DNA of 64,000 nucleotides from Atopsyche davidsoni (Eukaryota; Arthropoda; Insecta; Trichoptera; Hydrobiosidae). The notes beneath the pieces were generated by a model. That model was not told the origin of the DNA. It did not search any database and was given only the letters and a program-made list of their open reading frames with translations. The stretch covers positions 9,363,501 to 9,427,500 of the forward strand of contig JAILWY010000014.1 in assembly GCA_022113835.1 (NCBI GenBank), written 5' to 3'. Below are positions 1 to 12,849 of this stretch, in pieces. Position 1 is the first letter of the stretch. Each line of letters opens with the position of its first letter. The position numbers and the translations under genes were made by a program.

Positions 1-1950
1 AATATATATTGTAGTTATATTTTAATATCGGAAGATAATAAGTAAACATGGCTAGTTAGTAAATTAAGTTTTGAGCAACCCATTTTCTGAAGCCATGTAT
101 CGGTTTTGTTTTTAAACTATTATAAAAACAAATATAAAAGTTTGTGTATTTATATGAAAACAATGTTTATAAATAGTATTTCCTAATTGTGTTGTCAGAA
201 ATACTTGCAAAAAAATGTTACACAAAAGAAAAAAATATAAAAGTGATCTTATAAAATATATTCATCATTCAAGTAATAGAGATTTTATTATTTTTATCAC
301 TAAACATCAAAGTGAGATGTACATGATCTTAATTTTTTTTATGAAATATTAAAAGTCCAACGAAATGTTTGCTCTCTTAGAGTGATTGGATCATTTTGTG
401 ATAGCTTTAATAATATCTGATTTTATGTAGTGTCAGTCGAGATTAACAATTTACATCTTGTTATTTTTAACCAAATTAAAAGGTATCACATCCAAATAAC
501 GCTTCCATGCCTGTTATTAGTATAATCCGTCTCTATTTCATTTATAGTTTAATCTCTAAAATGTACTAAATGTTCACATCGCGCAACAAGTACTCTGTAT
601 TGTGTAAACTCGACGTCGTTGAGCCGTAAATGAGTTTAATTTACGAACTCTGCGAATTTGCAGTAAATAATTTTAGAAGTAAAAATAGCTCGAAATACTG
701 AACACAGCACACTTAATAAACTAAAAGTAGGTTTTACTTTAAAAGAAATTCTTTGTTCACTTTTGACACAGAGCAAGTAATTTTGTTTTCGTTTTAAGCT
801 TGTTTATGTGGATTTCGTCTGGGAATGTTGAACCAACTGCTTATACGCGTGCACTGTTCACTTAGCCGCTGAAAAACCATAATATTTATAGTGTTTGGTA
901 TACCTTAATGTAATTGTAGTCCCTCTCGGTTACACGAGAATCGCGTGCCTGGGCGCCACACCGGCGGGTCGTTTCACAGCTGTTATCGGCCAAACCATGC
1001 GAATGCTAATACAAACTTATACACATAATTAATTTGTATTGTTTTCAAATTAAATATGTGAATAATAATGTGCAAAGACTTTTACACAGTTAATAAATCT
1101 TACCAAATACTAGGTTCATAATAAATAGCGTCTATCGCAAATTTTTCATCGTTTTGAGAAAATAATTTTGTTCGACTTTTGATGATATTATTAAAAACTG
1201 TTTGCAAAGTTAAAAATATGCCATTTTTCAATAATTAACTATCAAAAAATTATGTAATATTGTAGAAAAGGCAGACATTTACATGTATAATAATGTAGTT
1301 AAATATCTTTCTGATGATATCGGACCCCGAATAAAAGTCGCGAAAGAAAACAAAGAACTATGAGTGATTCTTTCGCTTTCATAATATTATTTATATATTC
1401 CCGCTGTAGATTGTGTTTCGATATTCTGAGAATAAATATTTATTTTAGTATATAAATACTTTCTTTACAAATGTTAAGCTGTGCTTATGGAGATGGTACG
1501 GCATATGGTGTCGTTGTCTTCTATTTATGGAAATTCACTAATTCAGTTGCACACACCGGTAGATTTATGTTATGAAATTAATGATTGTAATTTATATGTT
1601 GATATTATGAACATTTATATTTATACAGTTTACATCAATTTATACAGTTTTACGTGTACACTATTGTGTAATAACAACAATAAATATTTTCTCAATTAAC
1701 AAAAGAGCCGTTTTAATTAAATAATGTGAACGTTGAGATCTGAAACCAAGGGTCGATGATGCACAAATTATATTCAGTCACTCAAAGCAAAGAACAAATG
1801 ATAATGTTGAGTGAGTTCCTCTGAATTTCATATTATATTTTTAAAACTCGGGTAGTCAGATAATTTATTTGATATTCAATCATATTTTAAGCACAATTCT
1901 TTAACTCGCCGTTTCTTGGACTTGCGGGATATTTTGAATTACCATCATTA
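1..1950. other. AT-rich spacer, no gene seen
   Basis: This is AT-rich, non-repetitive sequence with only short open frames. A small GC-rich patch lies at about 925-1000. No RNA gene, mobile element or tandem repeat could be supported. Confidence 0.5.
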
Positions 1951-2150
1951 CTAGAACTTTCAGCACTTGGTTACGAGTTACGACTCTCGAGCGAAACGAC
2001 GTCCGATGAAAGCGATTAACCCTAGAAGGTTCCACGCGTGATGTCGAAGATAAATACGACTACGTCTTCTCCCATGAACTTTTTCGATAAACCATTATCT
2101 CTTCTTTTCAAAGTTATGCCAGTCGTGCAGACACATTAGCGATAATTGAA
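1950..2150. other. Complex-sequence island, possible regulatory element
   Basis: A block of balanced base composition in AT-rich surroundings, without simple repeats or coding character. Its possible role as a conserved noncoding element is inference from composition only. Confidence 0.25.
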
Positions 2151-2509
2151 ATGCAGTCATAAATAAAAATAAAAAAAGTAGTGATGCTTGAATGAATTGC
2201 GAAAATATTTGTTTTTAAATCGAACCTTACTTTTTATTATTCGTTTCTAAAGCTTGTTTTTTATATTTATAAAGAGGTATAAATGGTCAACCACTTGTAA
2301 TAAGTAACAGTTGCAACAGTTTTTTTTTTACTTTCACAATTTTCTTTATTGATAAATACTTCAAAACATCTATGATCTTTCATATTTCAATTCTTGTATA
2401 GGTGCGTATATGTGTCTATTTTTATTTGTGTACTAACAAAAAAAATGAATCCATCAAGGTATCAATTGTAAGTTACTCAATAATTAACTGATAATGTATA
2501 TACACATGT

Positions 2510-2740
2510 GTATACACATTCAGGTGCTGGCAAGAAACCTAATCAAATTACCAAAAGGCTCCATTCGGCAGTGATTGATCTGTCAATATATTTACTGGCA
2601 ATCCAGGCTGAACTTCAAAAAGCTCCCACTAATTGCGAGGTCCCCGGGGACTTCGCTGATGTCCATCCCCGCGCCCCTTGGCCGCACCCCCGGAGACTCC
2701 GGCTGTCGGATGTTTTCCGGCATTTATTTGATATTGAATT
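2510..2740. other. GC-raised island with a TALE-homeodomain-like composite site
   Basis: The block rises to high GC around 2635-2720. At 2572-2585 it carries TGATTGATCTGTCA, which joins a TGATTGAT half-site (Exd/Pbx-Hox type) to CTGTCA (Hth/Meis type). Both motifs are established for these families. That they act here is inference. The open frames across it have no recognisable domain. Confidence 0.25.
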
Positions 2741-2965
2741 TGTACGGGTATATTAATAGACCTGTGTTATTGATTAATATTTGTAGTGTGTACAATTACA
2801 CTACAAAAATGTACACCTGTGTATGAACTTATTTTTAAGTGAACGTGTATACTGTTTTATATATTTTATGTGAATTATTAAAGCACAAATATATTATGTG
2901 TATAAAAAATATATTATATCCAAGTTGTTACCAATGGATCTATAAATCATCAAAGCAAATAATTA

Positions 2966-3003
2966 ATTACTTGATCAATCATATATATGATTGATCTGGT
3001 AAT
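2966..3003. repeat. 38-bp near-perfect palindrome
   Basis: The sequence reads almost identically on both strands around a centre at 2984/2985, with two mismatched base pairs near the outer ends. It holds inverted TGATCAATCAT half-sites. It could be a chance AT-rich palindrome or a dimeric binding site; nothing else is visible. Confidence 0.55.
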
Positions 3004-3229
3004 TCTATTTACCACTATCCAACAGTCGTTTCTTTCAAACTTAAGATTTTAGAAAAAGAAAATTGTTTTTTCTTGTTTATATAAATTCTTATACGAATAT
3101 ATTTTTTCTGGTGAAACTTTCTTGTATATCGCGGAACTCAAATTTTATAATGTATAAAAACAATTGTGATTACGCACTTGAAATATTATATACGATAATA
3201 TCGAAACATGTGTATATTTATGGACCGTT

Positions 3230-4150
3230 TAATGTTATCATTTATCGCAAATATTCGATCGACATTTTTAGGAAATTCCTCGCTCCAATTCGTTTTGAGG
3301 CTTTTATCCCGCCGAGTGCTGCACGTCCGAGCTTTCATTCGACGGAATCGCTTTGAGGGAATTACGCCGGACAGCCGCAAATTGTTTTAATTTCCAATCG
3401 AATTGTACTCCGGGCGAGCGCGATTGGCCCCGTCGATTATATTAACTCTCTATCTCCTTGTTTGCATATCATATTCGAAAAAAAAACCAATTTTCGATCC
3501 TGTCATGACTGAACATATTTATACGCGATAGCAGTATCGTGCTACAATAGATTTTGATGTACGTGTATCTACAATATTACAGTAAGTCACTCGATATAGC
3601 CGTGAGGTAATTTTAAATAATTTATGAATCTATCTTTATATTTAATCATTATTTTAACGTTTTTGTGCTTGTGGTGTATTTTTTGTAGAATTCAATTGAT
3701 TTTTTTGACTAGTATTTCATATCTGTTTTATTTTGTATCATGTTTTTATATTATGCAGATATCGTATTTATTAATATGAAATCCGCCTCAAATATAAGTC
3801 TTATTTTCAATATAATAAATATTGACTGTATCCGTGGTTAAATAGTACATGCCCCGTGCTTAGGTACAGCGTATGTATGTAGGTCTAGGAAAGCTTTAAT
3901 AAAATAGCTTTGATGTAGATCTGTTCTGTTGCATTCATTGATTTTGATGAGTCCCCGGAGCATTAGGTCCCGTATGGGAATTGTACTGCTGCGGTTAGCG
4001 CTGCCCGGGAAATTCCCGTGTTGGATAATATTCCCATTCCGTACAGTTGGAATATTGCGGTGTAGTCTGGAATAATACTTGAATGTGGAATTATGGCGAA
4101 TTATATTGAATTCGAGTTTTATAATCGAATTATCGCAATCCAATTTCCGT
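3230..4150. other. Two complex-sequence islands (3230-3440, 3850-4140)
   Basis: Both blocks have higher GC and higher complexity than their flanks and no domain-bearing open frame. They are candidates for conserved noncoding DNA by composition only. The stretch between them is AT-rich spacer. Confidence 0.22.
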
Positions 4151-6480
4151 ATTACGCGAAAAGCGTTGCCATAAAATTTGGCAATGTATCATAAATCTTC
4201 GATTATTTTATTAAAACATGTGGTTTTTGAAAAGTATTCGCGCTTAAAAAGTATTTCTGATTAATATGGTGCTAATTCAATCCGATGTATTATTTAAGTG
4301 ACTTCGTTAGATGACGCTGCATCATGTCAGCCGTGAGTTTAAATGAATTTAATGGGTAATTTGAATTGATGCTTTAGGCATGTGGTTATAATAAAATAAT
4401 TAAGCCAATTATTAGTAGCTATTTCTAAGGTATGTTTACCATAAGGCCACCAAAGATATTCAGTATGTCACGAAAAAATTTAACATTAACTTATTTTTTT
4501 TAAAAGAATATATCTTTAGTCATTTTAAATAAATGATCATAATAGAATTTCACCAAGTATTTGCGGTCAAAAATCACGAGTTTTACATATCAAACAGTAA
4601 AAAAGCTTACCTACATTATACCATTGAATCAAATTACAAATGGATAATAAAACAAAAAAGTAAGTTGTTTTTTTTATTATTTGAGTTGGGTAGATTCTTT
4701 CTGAACCTCTCGGAGTCTATTTCCATGTCTTGAACTCTCGATTAATTGCATGGGTTCGTCGGTCATAAAGTGCTCTCTCTATCATTACAGTGACTTTTCT
4801 CTTCATGATAATGACTTATATGTATCATAATGTAGAAAAAACGTTTACTAGTGATCTTGTTGCATAGGTACTAACGTTCATATATTGATCTCTCCATCTC
4901 TTTAAAGAAGAGATTCCACCGTCTTGTAGAAGACAGTAATCGCTTTGTAATCTATTGTTAAAAAATACTGATCTCTTATTAATAAGCTACTGGAAATCGA
5001 TTATAATTGGCTCAAATGATTACCGGTGTAATTTATTTATTTTTAATCAGGAGCAAGTTGTACAATGCTAATATATTTTGGGCCATAATCACAGCTGTGC
5101 AGGAGCTGACTAATGTGGTTTAGTTACGCAATTACAAATTGCGGTTACACAACGCTGTAATGAATTCCGTTTTTACACTCAACACTCGGTATCTGTGGCT
5201 ATCACATTGTCATTTTTTTTGTTCTTTAAATATGATATTTTTATTAAATGTTCCACATTGAAAGCATCATAAATTTTAAACCATTTATCAGAACACTCAA
5301 AAGCTATTAACACATTTTTAAACTAACAAAATTATAAAATAGAAATAAATTAATATCAACTCAAATTTTGTAATAATATTTAAAAAAAAACCGAGAAATA
5401 ACCGTTTTGACTATAACACTTTATTTATAACAGGGGCTGGTAAAACAGTGCCTACGAAAGATTTTTAATTTTCTCTCTCAAATTCAAAGATACAAGGTTG
5501 GTGAATTCTGTAATAATAACAAAATTCGATTTCCTTTTCTTTTTTTTTTTTTTTAGAAAAAAATATTCATTTCGCTTAGTTTGTTGACTCAAAAATTAAC
5601 ATGAATTTGAATTTGGGATTTTTCTCATTTACCAATTTACGTTAAAAAAACCTTATTTTAAGCCTTTTGATGGCAAAAAGGTTCCGCACTCCCGATCTAA
5701 AGATTCAATTTTAAATTATTTTCAATTCTCACAAAAAGCACCAAATGAATTTTTTAAAAACTTTTAGTGATTATCAAGCGCCGCTGTTTTCACATTGAAG
5801 CGTGAATATTCCGAATTAGATCCGTGTGGAACTAAAAACGTAATGATTATCCATGACCCATATTTTATTCAGAAAAGCTCCAAATCTATGGTATATTTAA
5901 TACATGCTTACATAAACAAGTTGTGCGTAATTAGAGAAGGACACAATCTTTCTATCTACTATCACTGTATATCAAGGTCGACAGCTTCATCACGTTCATT
6001 AATTATTTTTAATGTGCTACCATCATATTCTATAGATTAATTTGCTATCTTGGACTAATTTGTACAACTTTAGGATTTGCTGATTCGTTTCCTTTGAATA
6101 GGTAATAAGCGTAACTTAGAAAATGCCAATACTATAAATTATGTCAGTACGTGTTAAAAAAATTCACCTAATAGTGTTTTGCCTCTTGTTTTTGAATTTT
6201 TTAAAAAATATAATTAGATTTTGAAGCATAAATTAACATGCTAAATATAAATATTCAGCATATGTCATAATTCTTAGACAGATAAAATAAAAAAAAAAAA
6301 ACATTTATTTGTGTTGCACTCTACGCATAATTGTTATAACATGCTTAAACTTTTTTTCCATACTAATATTATAGACCTAATTATATCAGCTGAAACAATA
6401 CATAAAGTGTTGTAAATTTCTAAAAATCTCATCCTTTACCTCGGAGGATCACTGGAAGTATCAAATATAATATATTCTTA
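4150..6480. other. AT-rich spacer, no gene seen
   Basis: AT-rich sequence with homopolymer A and T runs. A weak hAT-like end pair (CAGGGGCTGG at about 5431 and an inverted GC-rich end at about 5680) was noticed but not accepted. No other structure was found. Confidence 0.4.
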
Positions 6481-6640
6481 AACCCCTAGCTTGTCGCAGA
6501 GGCGAGGTGCCTCGCCGCGGGGCCGCGCGGAAGACGTCGCCGGTTCTTTAATTACTTGTTATTTGATTAATGGGGAAGTTTTCTTCGCAAGTTGCCCAGA
6601 AGTATTAACTGACTACACGCCGCCTTAAGTGAATGCCAAG
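6480..6640. other. GC-rich island with homeodomain core sites
   Basis: A sharp GC-rich block (6490-6545) is followed by a TAATTA core at 6549-6554 and a GATTAATGG string at about 6565-6573. This is a plausible enhancer-like conserved element, but only composition and short motifs support it. Confidence 0.3.
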
Positions 6641-8388
6641 CTTTATTTTTTTATTATATCTCTCCCATTCCTTTGAGGTTATTTGCCTGGTATTCGGTCA
6701 TTGAAAAACTTTCGTAGATTTAATAGATAAAATTTTTGAAATATTGAAATGTAATTTTTATTTAACAAATCATTATATAATTAATGCAAACTCTTTTTTA
6801 TGTTGGTATAAATTGCTTTACCCTTTTTGCAGTATGAATGTTACATTTTATTAAAAGGGTAACAAAATTATAATTGATTTATCAAGTTCGATCAGTAATT
6901 GGACGTTGGGCTAAGAGCACCCAGAAACTGCCTAAGGAGAATATATCAGATAGAGGAGATCTTTATCTGGCAGTAAGTCAATTTAGACAATAGGTAGACA
7001 ATGCCGATGGCAATGAAAACAAAATAATATTTAATCAAAAGTATTATTTGTAAGGCAGTTATTAAAATTCAAAGTAAAAAAATAAAATAAAGGTAGACTC
7101 TAGGTGGGTTTTCCAAGGACGTGCAGGTTTTCTATCGTTGATACATATCCGCCACAAGCTTAAGGGGTCAAGGTGTTTTATAGAGGTGATGGGTTTTTTA
7201 TTATATTCCGGTTTCAGGGTTCAATAATGCTGCTTAATGCTTTATAGTAAATGAATCTTAAAAACATAGAGGTACTTGCGCACGTTTTTGGAAACCAATG
7301 GACCGACTGCACAAAGAAAGCTGCTATGTGTCTTAAACCTATGGCGATTATTTTTAAATATTGATAGTCGACAAAAGCTTGGGTAACATAATTTTAAATT
7401 ACTTTTTTTTTATAAAAAATATAGAGTGATAGCACAAATACCGTTGGTTTTTATTTATTCAAATATAATGTTTCTGCAAGTAGAACATGTTCCTCGTTAA
7501 ATGCTTAGAATAGTATTTAATAAATATGTTTCACTGCTTTTCACTAAACCTTGTTACATAAGTGGTCTTATTTAACTTCAGCCATTGAAGCTCAATTTCT
7601 TGGATGTCTTGATTAATGGACTGATTGAAATTAATGAACATTGGAAATAATTACTATTCCCTTGTAGAACAACGTGTTTCTAATTATAGAAGCGACAATA
7701 TTCCTTACTTTGTAGTAATTGAGTATTCACATTAGCAGTACGTTTTAAATTTTTGCCCGCACACCGTTATATAAGTTCTCTAATTCTTAGTAGATATTTT
7801 GTCGACTTGATTCTGATCTATCAAATGATGACATTTTATGACATCGAAAAAACATAATTTTATACCCTTATTCTACGTTATTTTTTAAAAACATATTTTG
7901 CACAAAGAATTACTTGGAAAACGTTTTAAAATTATTTGGATCTTATATACATAAATACTGGAGTAATGGAGTCTGGAATGATGCCATAATATATTTTGGA
8001 ATTATTGAGTTCATGACGGTACTTGTGATGACGAGCAGGTTGAGCCTTTATCCGCCGCCAGACCAATTTTATGCGCGTTGCTTCCTAAAGCTTCCAGGTT
8101 CTGATGACGTTAGATAACATGAGTAAAGTATATCAAATTATTCGAGTTTACCATTACACACCACTTCGCGTGTATAACGAGATTAACAACAATAATTTGA
8201 TGATGATACATACGGTGACCATGCTTCCGCGGAGAAAACGAAAATAGATCTGAAATAGATTTTTTGTCTAGATGAATCGAATTAACACTCTTAAAGCAAT
8301 TCATATGGTTAAAAAAATATTTTGTAGTTAAAAAAATGTATTATGTAAATAAGTGGTATATATTGAAAATAATATTTGTGAATCAAAA
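6640..8388. other. AT-rich spacer, no gene seen
   Basis: AT-rich DNA without recognisable genes or repeats. A modestly complex block lies at about 7090-7200. Confidence 0.4.
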
Positions 8389-8390
8389 TA

Positions 8391-8815
8391 CAGTAATACC
8401 CCGCTTTACGCGAGGGATACGTTCCGGAAAAAATCGCTTTAAGTTAATTTCGGGTATATCGGGGTTTACGATTAAACATACATACATAATCAAATGCATA
8501 CTTAATACAAAAAAATACGAATCATTTGAATCAATCGTTTTAATTCTAAGAACACTTTATGCAGTATTACATGTTATTTTTACTGAAAAATACATCTATT
8601 GTCTTTTGGGTAACGTTTCTTTTACGTTCTTGTAAAATACGTTCATAACACCCAATGCTGTTTTTAATTGCTAAGAGAAGTCAATGACTACATTATGTTC
8701 ATACACATTCTTAAATAAGAAATTCGCATTATTCGAGGCATTTTAACTCGAAATTTGAAATTCGCGTTATAGTGAAACCGCGCATAACGGGGTCGCGTAA
8801 AGCGGGGTATTACTG
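8391..8815. mobile_element. Tc1/pogo-type MITE with 23-bp perfect terminal inverted repeats
   Basis: The element begins CAGTAATACCCCGCTTTACG and ends with the exact inverse. The perfect terminal inverted repeats are 23 bp long. The left flank is TA (8389-8390), the expected Tc1/mariner/pogo target; the right flank is TC, one substitution away. At 425 bp with no transposase it is a non-autonomous copy. Sub-terminal segments also repeat the motif in weaker form. CAGTA-starting ends with a TA target are established for pogo/Tigger-like elements; the exact family is inferred. Confidence 0.85.
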
Positions 8816-9049
8816 TCCATTATTATAATCAAAAGTTAAAGCCCTCTGCACAACTGACAACTGAACCGTACCAATAGCGTTTTTTTGCTTTGCTTACTTG
8901 CGTTGTTTAATAATTATGGTATTTACGTTGTAACACTTGGATGCCAGTTCCACTGTGTCGGTGTGACATGGTCACCGTAGCGACTCACTAAATCTTCTAA
9001 AGTCAGTTAGCTGAACACAGAACATAGTTAGGAGACATCCTCGCATATC

Positions 9050-9330
9050 GTATTCGGAGTTGGCAGACATTAACATTTCATCGGCCGTGATGCGCGGTGC
9101 GGGAGGACGGGGCCGCACGGTGGGCGGGAGCTCTCATGCGTCCCGGAGTAATGAGGAATTCTTCAGCTCCTCTCGGAACCTTTGAGAATTTAAATTACCA
9201 CCCTTGTTTGCTCAAGGCCGCTCTTTAAAATTAGATTTTTTGAGATCCTCATACGCCTTCCGACCCTACGCGGATCTGGGAGATTTAAAGGAAATTGCAC
9301 TTTAGGGGAGGCTTATTCGGTGGATTTTTT
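9050..9330. other. GC-rich complex island upstream of ratchet point 1
   Basis: A GC-rich stretch with no repeats and no coding domains, about 240 bp upstream of the recursive splice signal. Candidate conserved noncoding element by composition only. Confidence 0.28.
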
Positions 9331-9540
9331 TTTTTACTTTCACTGTGTACTCAAAGCTTATATATTTTTTTTATTAAAGCTTTTTAAAACGACAGGTCTT
9401 TGCTTTGGGAAGAACCATTTTACAGGTTAAAATTGCTATTGTATAGAAACTAGCTACCGATTTCATGGAATTTTTTATTTATTTTCAAGTTACCTGGAAT
9501 TGAAACACAATTTGTTTTGTAAATTCGATATAAAACTAAC

Positions 9541-9570
9541 TTGTCTGTTTTTTTTTTGTTTCAGGTGAGT
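9541..9570 (+). other. Candidate recursive splice (ratchet) point 1
   Basis: A run of about 20 pyrimidine-rich bases leads to TTTCAG at 9559-9564, followed at once by GTGAGT at 9565-9570. A full 3' splice site is therefore fused to a full 5' splice site with no exon between. This is the established form of zero-nucleotide exons that remove long introns stepwise, as described in Drosophila. A weak downstream donor at about 9622 (GTAATC) would define a 57-nt recursive exon. Function is inferred from sequence alone. Confidence 0.7.
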
Positions 9571-9599
9571 ACATCCTGCAGTATACTTTCATTAAAAGT

Positions 9600-12500
9600 G
9601 CTTATTTTCTCCAGATAGACGGTAATCTTTTTATATTATTAGACAAGAAAAATTCACAGTTTTTTTACATATATTATTTTACTATATTTTTTATGGTAGA
9701 CATGTATCAACTTAACAAACTTTTTCATGAGATAGATTTAATGTAAAAAATCCTTATCTGTTATAATATTAGGGTAGAAACCGATTCCAACCCTAAACGA
9801 AAACCCTGCCCTTTTTGAAACTATTTTAACCCTTGGATATATGCCTCGAAGGTAAGTGCACTGAAGCATCAAAATTTAATCTCAAAAGGTTCAGTTTTCA
9901 ATCACCACCGCTATCACAGAAAATTTCTGCGATGATACAGCATTATCATTTTGAACGAGATATGTGAAATAATGCATGTAAAAATTCGAATTTTCTGCAT
10001 TGTTTATACATTACTTTTATATATTTATATCAAAGTCTTATGACTGTCTGCATTTTTTCTAAACAAAACTACACAGTAATACAAATCATTCTATAGTTTA
10101 GGCCAACATTTATAAATTTATATAATAGATGTACTGATCGACAGTCCGTCGAAAATTTCGCAATTTTTTAAAAACTATTATGTGTTTGAAATTTTACATA
10201 ATATTCAGGGCACTTATGACACTTACAACGTTTAAGAAGTATTGCATTATAGTACTAAAAATGTCAGCTCATGTTTAGTACGATGTAATGTAATGTGAAT
10301 CAAAATCATGGTAGAAGTAAAAAAAGATTTACGTTTCCTTAATGCCGACTTTCAATATCATCGTTATGAATGGATATTGATATATTATTTTTAGTGCTCA
10401 AGTACTCAAAAGACCTTTGGAATTAGATTAATCGATAGAACAGTTCATACGGATTTTTTTATTTTAATGAAAATCTTGTGACTTTATAATTCAAATGTTG
10501 ACAAAATAACTTCTAGCCTAAGTAAATTCTTCGACTGTTAAATTTCCAAGATTTTAAACGTATGAGTGGGCCTTTTAGTACACCGAATTTTATGGTACGC
10601 TTAAATTTTTTCAAACATCCTAAATTATTAAATAAGCCGTCTAATTAATTCGAGTGGAAAAATATCAGCGACGGATTTTAATTTTCTTCTGAACCGGCAC
10701 GTGTCCATTTTGAAACTCTCCGGCCATTCCGAATCCGAAACACTGGTGTCGCAAATTCGTAAAATTAAATATTACGGCATGCTCGAATCGCACCTTCGAC
10801 GTATAAAAACACCTCGAATGTGCAAAAAATACATAATTTTGAGCCGGCTGCCTATAAAGTGCCCTTCTGAATACGCCGGGCGTGTTTTTGGGAAATAACA
10901 CACCGAGTCTGAGGCTTTCAAACTTTTATTTTATACCACCTTTAACTTAACGCCACATTTTTGGGTGAATCTTAAAAAAATATTATATTCTGCATTATCA
11001 TTACCAATGCTTGCTTACAATTAAATGTACATTTATGGCACGTCCCGTATATTTGAATAGGCTTATTCTGAAAAAAAGTATATATTTATTGAATATCTGT
11101 TTGTTGACAAACGGGCACAATAAGTCACATGTACTAGAATTTTCGTGAAAAGATAATGCTTGCGAGAACAAAAAATCGAGTAAGCACTGTGCAAGATACG
11201 CAGACAAGAACGGAACTAAACATATTTCCTGAGATGTCGATACATAAAATACTGCGTAGCTTTGCTTTTCACCATTATTAGTCTGAATCAATTTTGAAAC
11301 ATTCTTTGAAAATAAATTAAGTTTAAGAGTTCTATGGTCATATTCCATTCCTTTTGTTTAGGGGTCTTCAACGCCCCCGCCCCTTAGATGAAGGCTCACT
11401 GGTCTCCAGCTTTGAGTGCTAGACTTTCAGGCTTCAGAATGTGGATTATGCCGGAGTGCTCGGCTGATTTTTTCAGTTGATCATGTGGAGCGTAATACGG
11501 CGGCATTTTTATGAAGTGACAGGAATTTTGCTTGGGATACGTGATTTTGGAAAATGAAAATAACCCCAAAGTAAAATGGGTGAATACTATTAAAGGATAT
11601 TGAATCCATTTTGGCGCTTAAAGCCTTACACATTGACTACGAGTGGTCTATAAAAGTTGTTTTTAAATCAAATATCTTTCGCTAAGGCTTACTGCCGTTT
11701 AATTGTGGCCCACAGAACTTTGTCACATTACGAGTATGCATTGCACCAAAACTAGAATATTAAGTTTCATTTATAAATTATGTTACAGAAATATCAGTAA
11801 CTACTCGTGTTCATCGTCTCTTTACGATGAACAAAACCTAGAGTAGCTATTGCGTTCTATGCGACAGAAGCCGACCCGCTGACGTATATCATATTTATTT
11901 GCCCACTGAGACTTTGTTTTTCACAGCTGTCATCTTTTTACTTATCTTCACCAACTTAGCAGTCTAAAGTGCCATTAGCCTTATGTTATTTTTCACCTCA
12001 AGTCATACTGTTGTTTTTAATATTAGATGCATATTGCGGAACAGTAATACTATTTGTGTAAATAGCAATTTGTATTTGTCGGTTATAAGATGAGTGAATA
12101 TGGTTCCCTTCAAATTAATATTCACAAATGTTCCAAGGAACTACTCACATTGTTGCTGTCATTAAAAAATCTTTTTGTCATGTCATTTCTAAAATCTCAT
12201 TTCACGCCAAAGCGCAGGAGTTTCACAAATTTTATTTTAAACGCTAAGTATTTATTTTCCCTCTTACGCATTTTTACACACTGTTTTAATGTTAGGTATT
12301 AGTTATTATGTGAATTTTAATATAACACGTTTTTACTTCATGTTGATCGACGTTAAATAATATTTGATAATCTTCCTGAAGCTCAATGTTGAAAAATAAC
12401 CATTTTACTAATGCAATACTTACACTTTTTTATAATATTTATTTAATTTGTTTGTAAAGTGTGTTTAGAAAAATTATTTATTTCTAGCATTTTATTTTAG

Positions 12501-12600
12501 TCTTCATACAAACGCATTATTTATTTCAGCATAAAGATGTATTTTCCTCGCTTATTTTCTGTAGTATCAATAAAAGCAATTTTCGTAATGTAAAGCAGTA
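9600..12600. other. AT-rich spacer with one complex block
   Basis: Mostly AT-rich and unstructured. The block at about 10660-10920 has balanced composition with open frames on both strands but no recognisable domain. No genes or transposons were seen. Confidence 0.4.
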
Positions 12601-12609
12601 TCAATCGAC

Positions 12610-12840
12610 AATAATCATTAAATTCCTTAGTATTGCCATTAGGCCTCTCACGAATGCTTCGAGGGCTGCACATATCGAAAATACGGTTGATTTTCAACGT
12701 CGGCAATCCCGGGGTGGCTCTCTTGGCTGGAAGTATTTTCGCTTCGGGGGCAATTTTGGGGTTCTTTTGTGACACGCATTTCAATGGGCCATTTTTTCTC
12801 AATCGGAGGAAAAATATGACTTCTACGGCTATACCCTAGT
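12610..12840. other. Complex-sequence island
   Basis: A GC-raised block, open on both strands over about 200 bp (12633-12839 + and 12521-12802 -). Neither product matches a family I recognise. Simultaneous openness on both strands fits low stop-codon density from base composition better than a gene. Confidence 0.25.
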
Positions 12841-12849
12841 GCGCTAAAA

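Noticed and set aside
5431..5695. Possible hAT MITE (CAGGGGCTGG at left, inverted GC-rich end at right)
   Set aside because: The two ends match poorly when inverted and no 8-bp duplication is visible.
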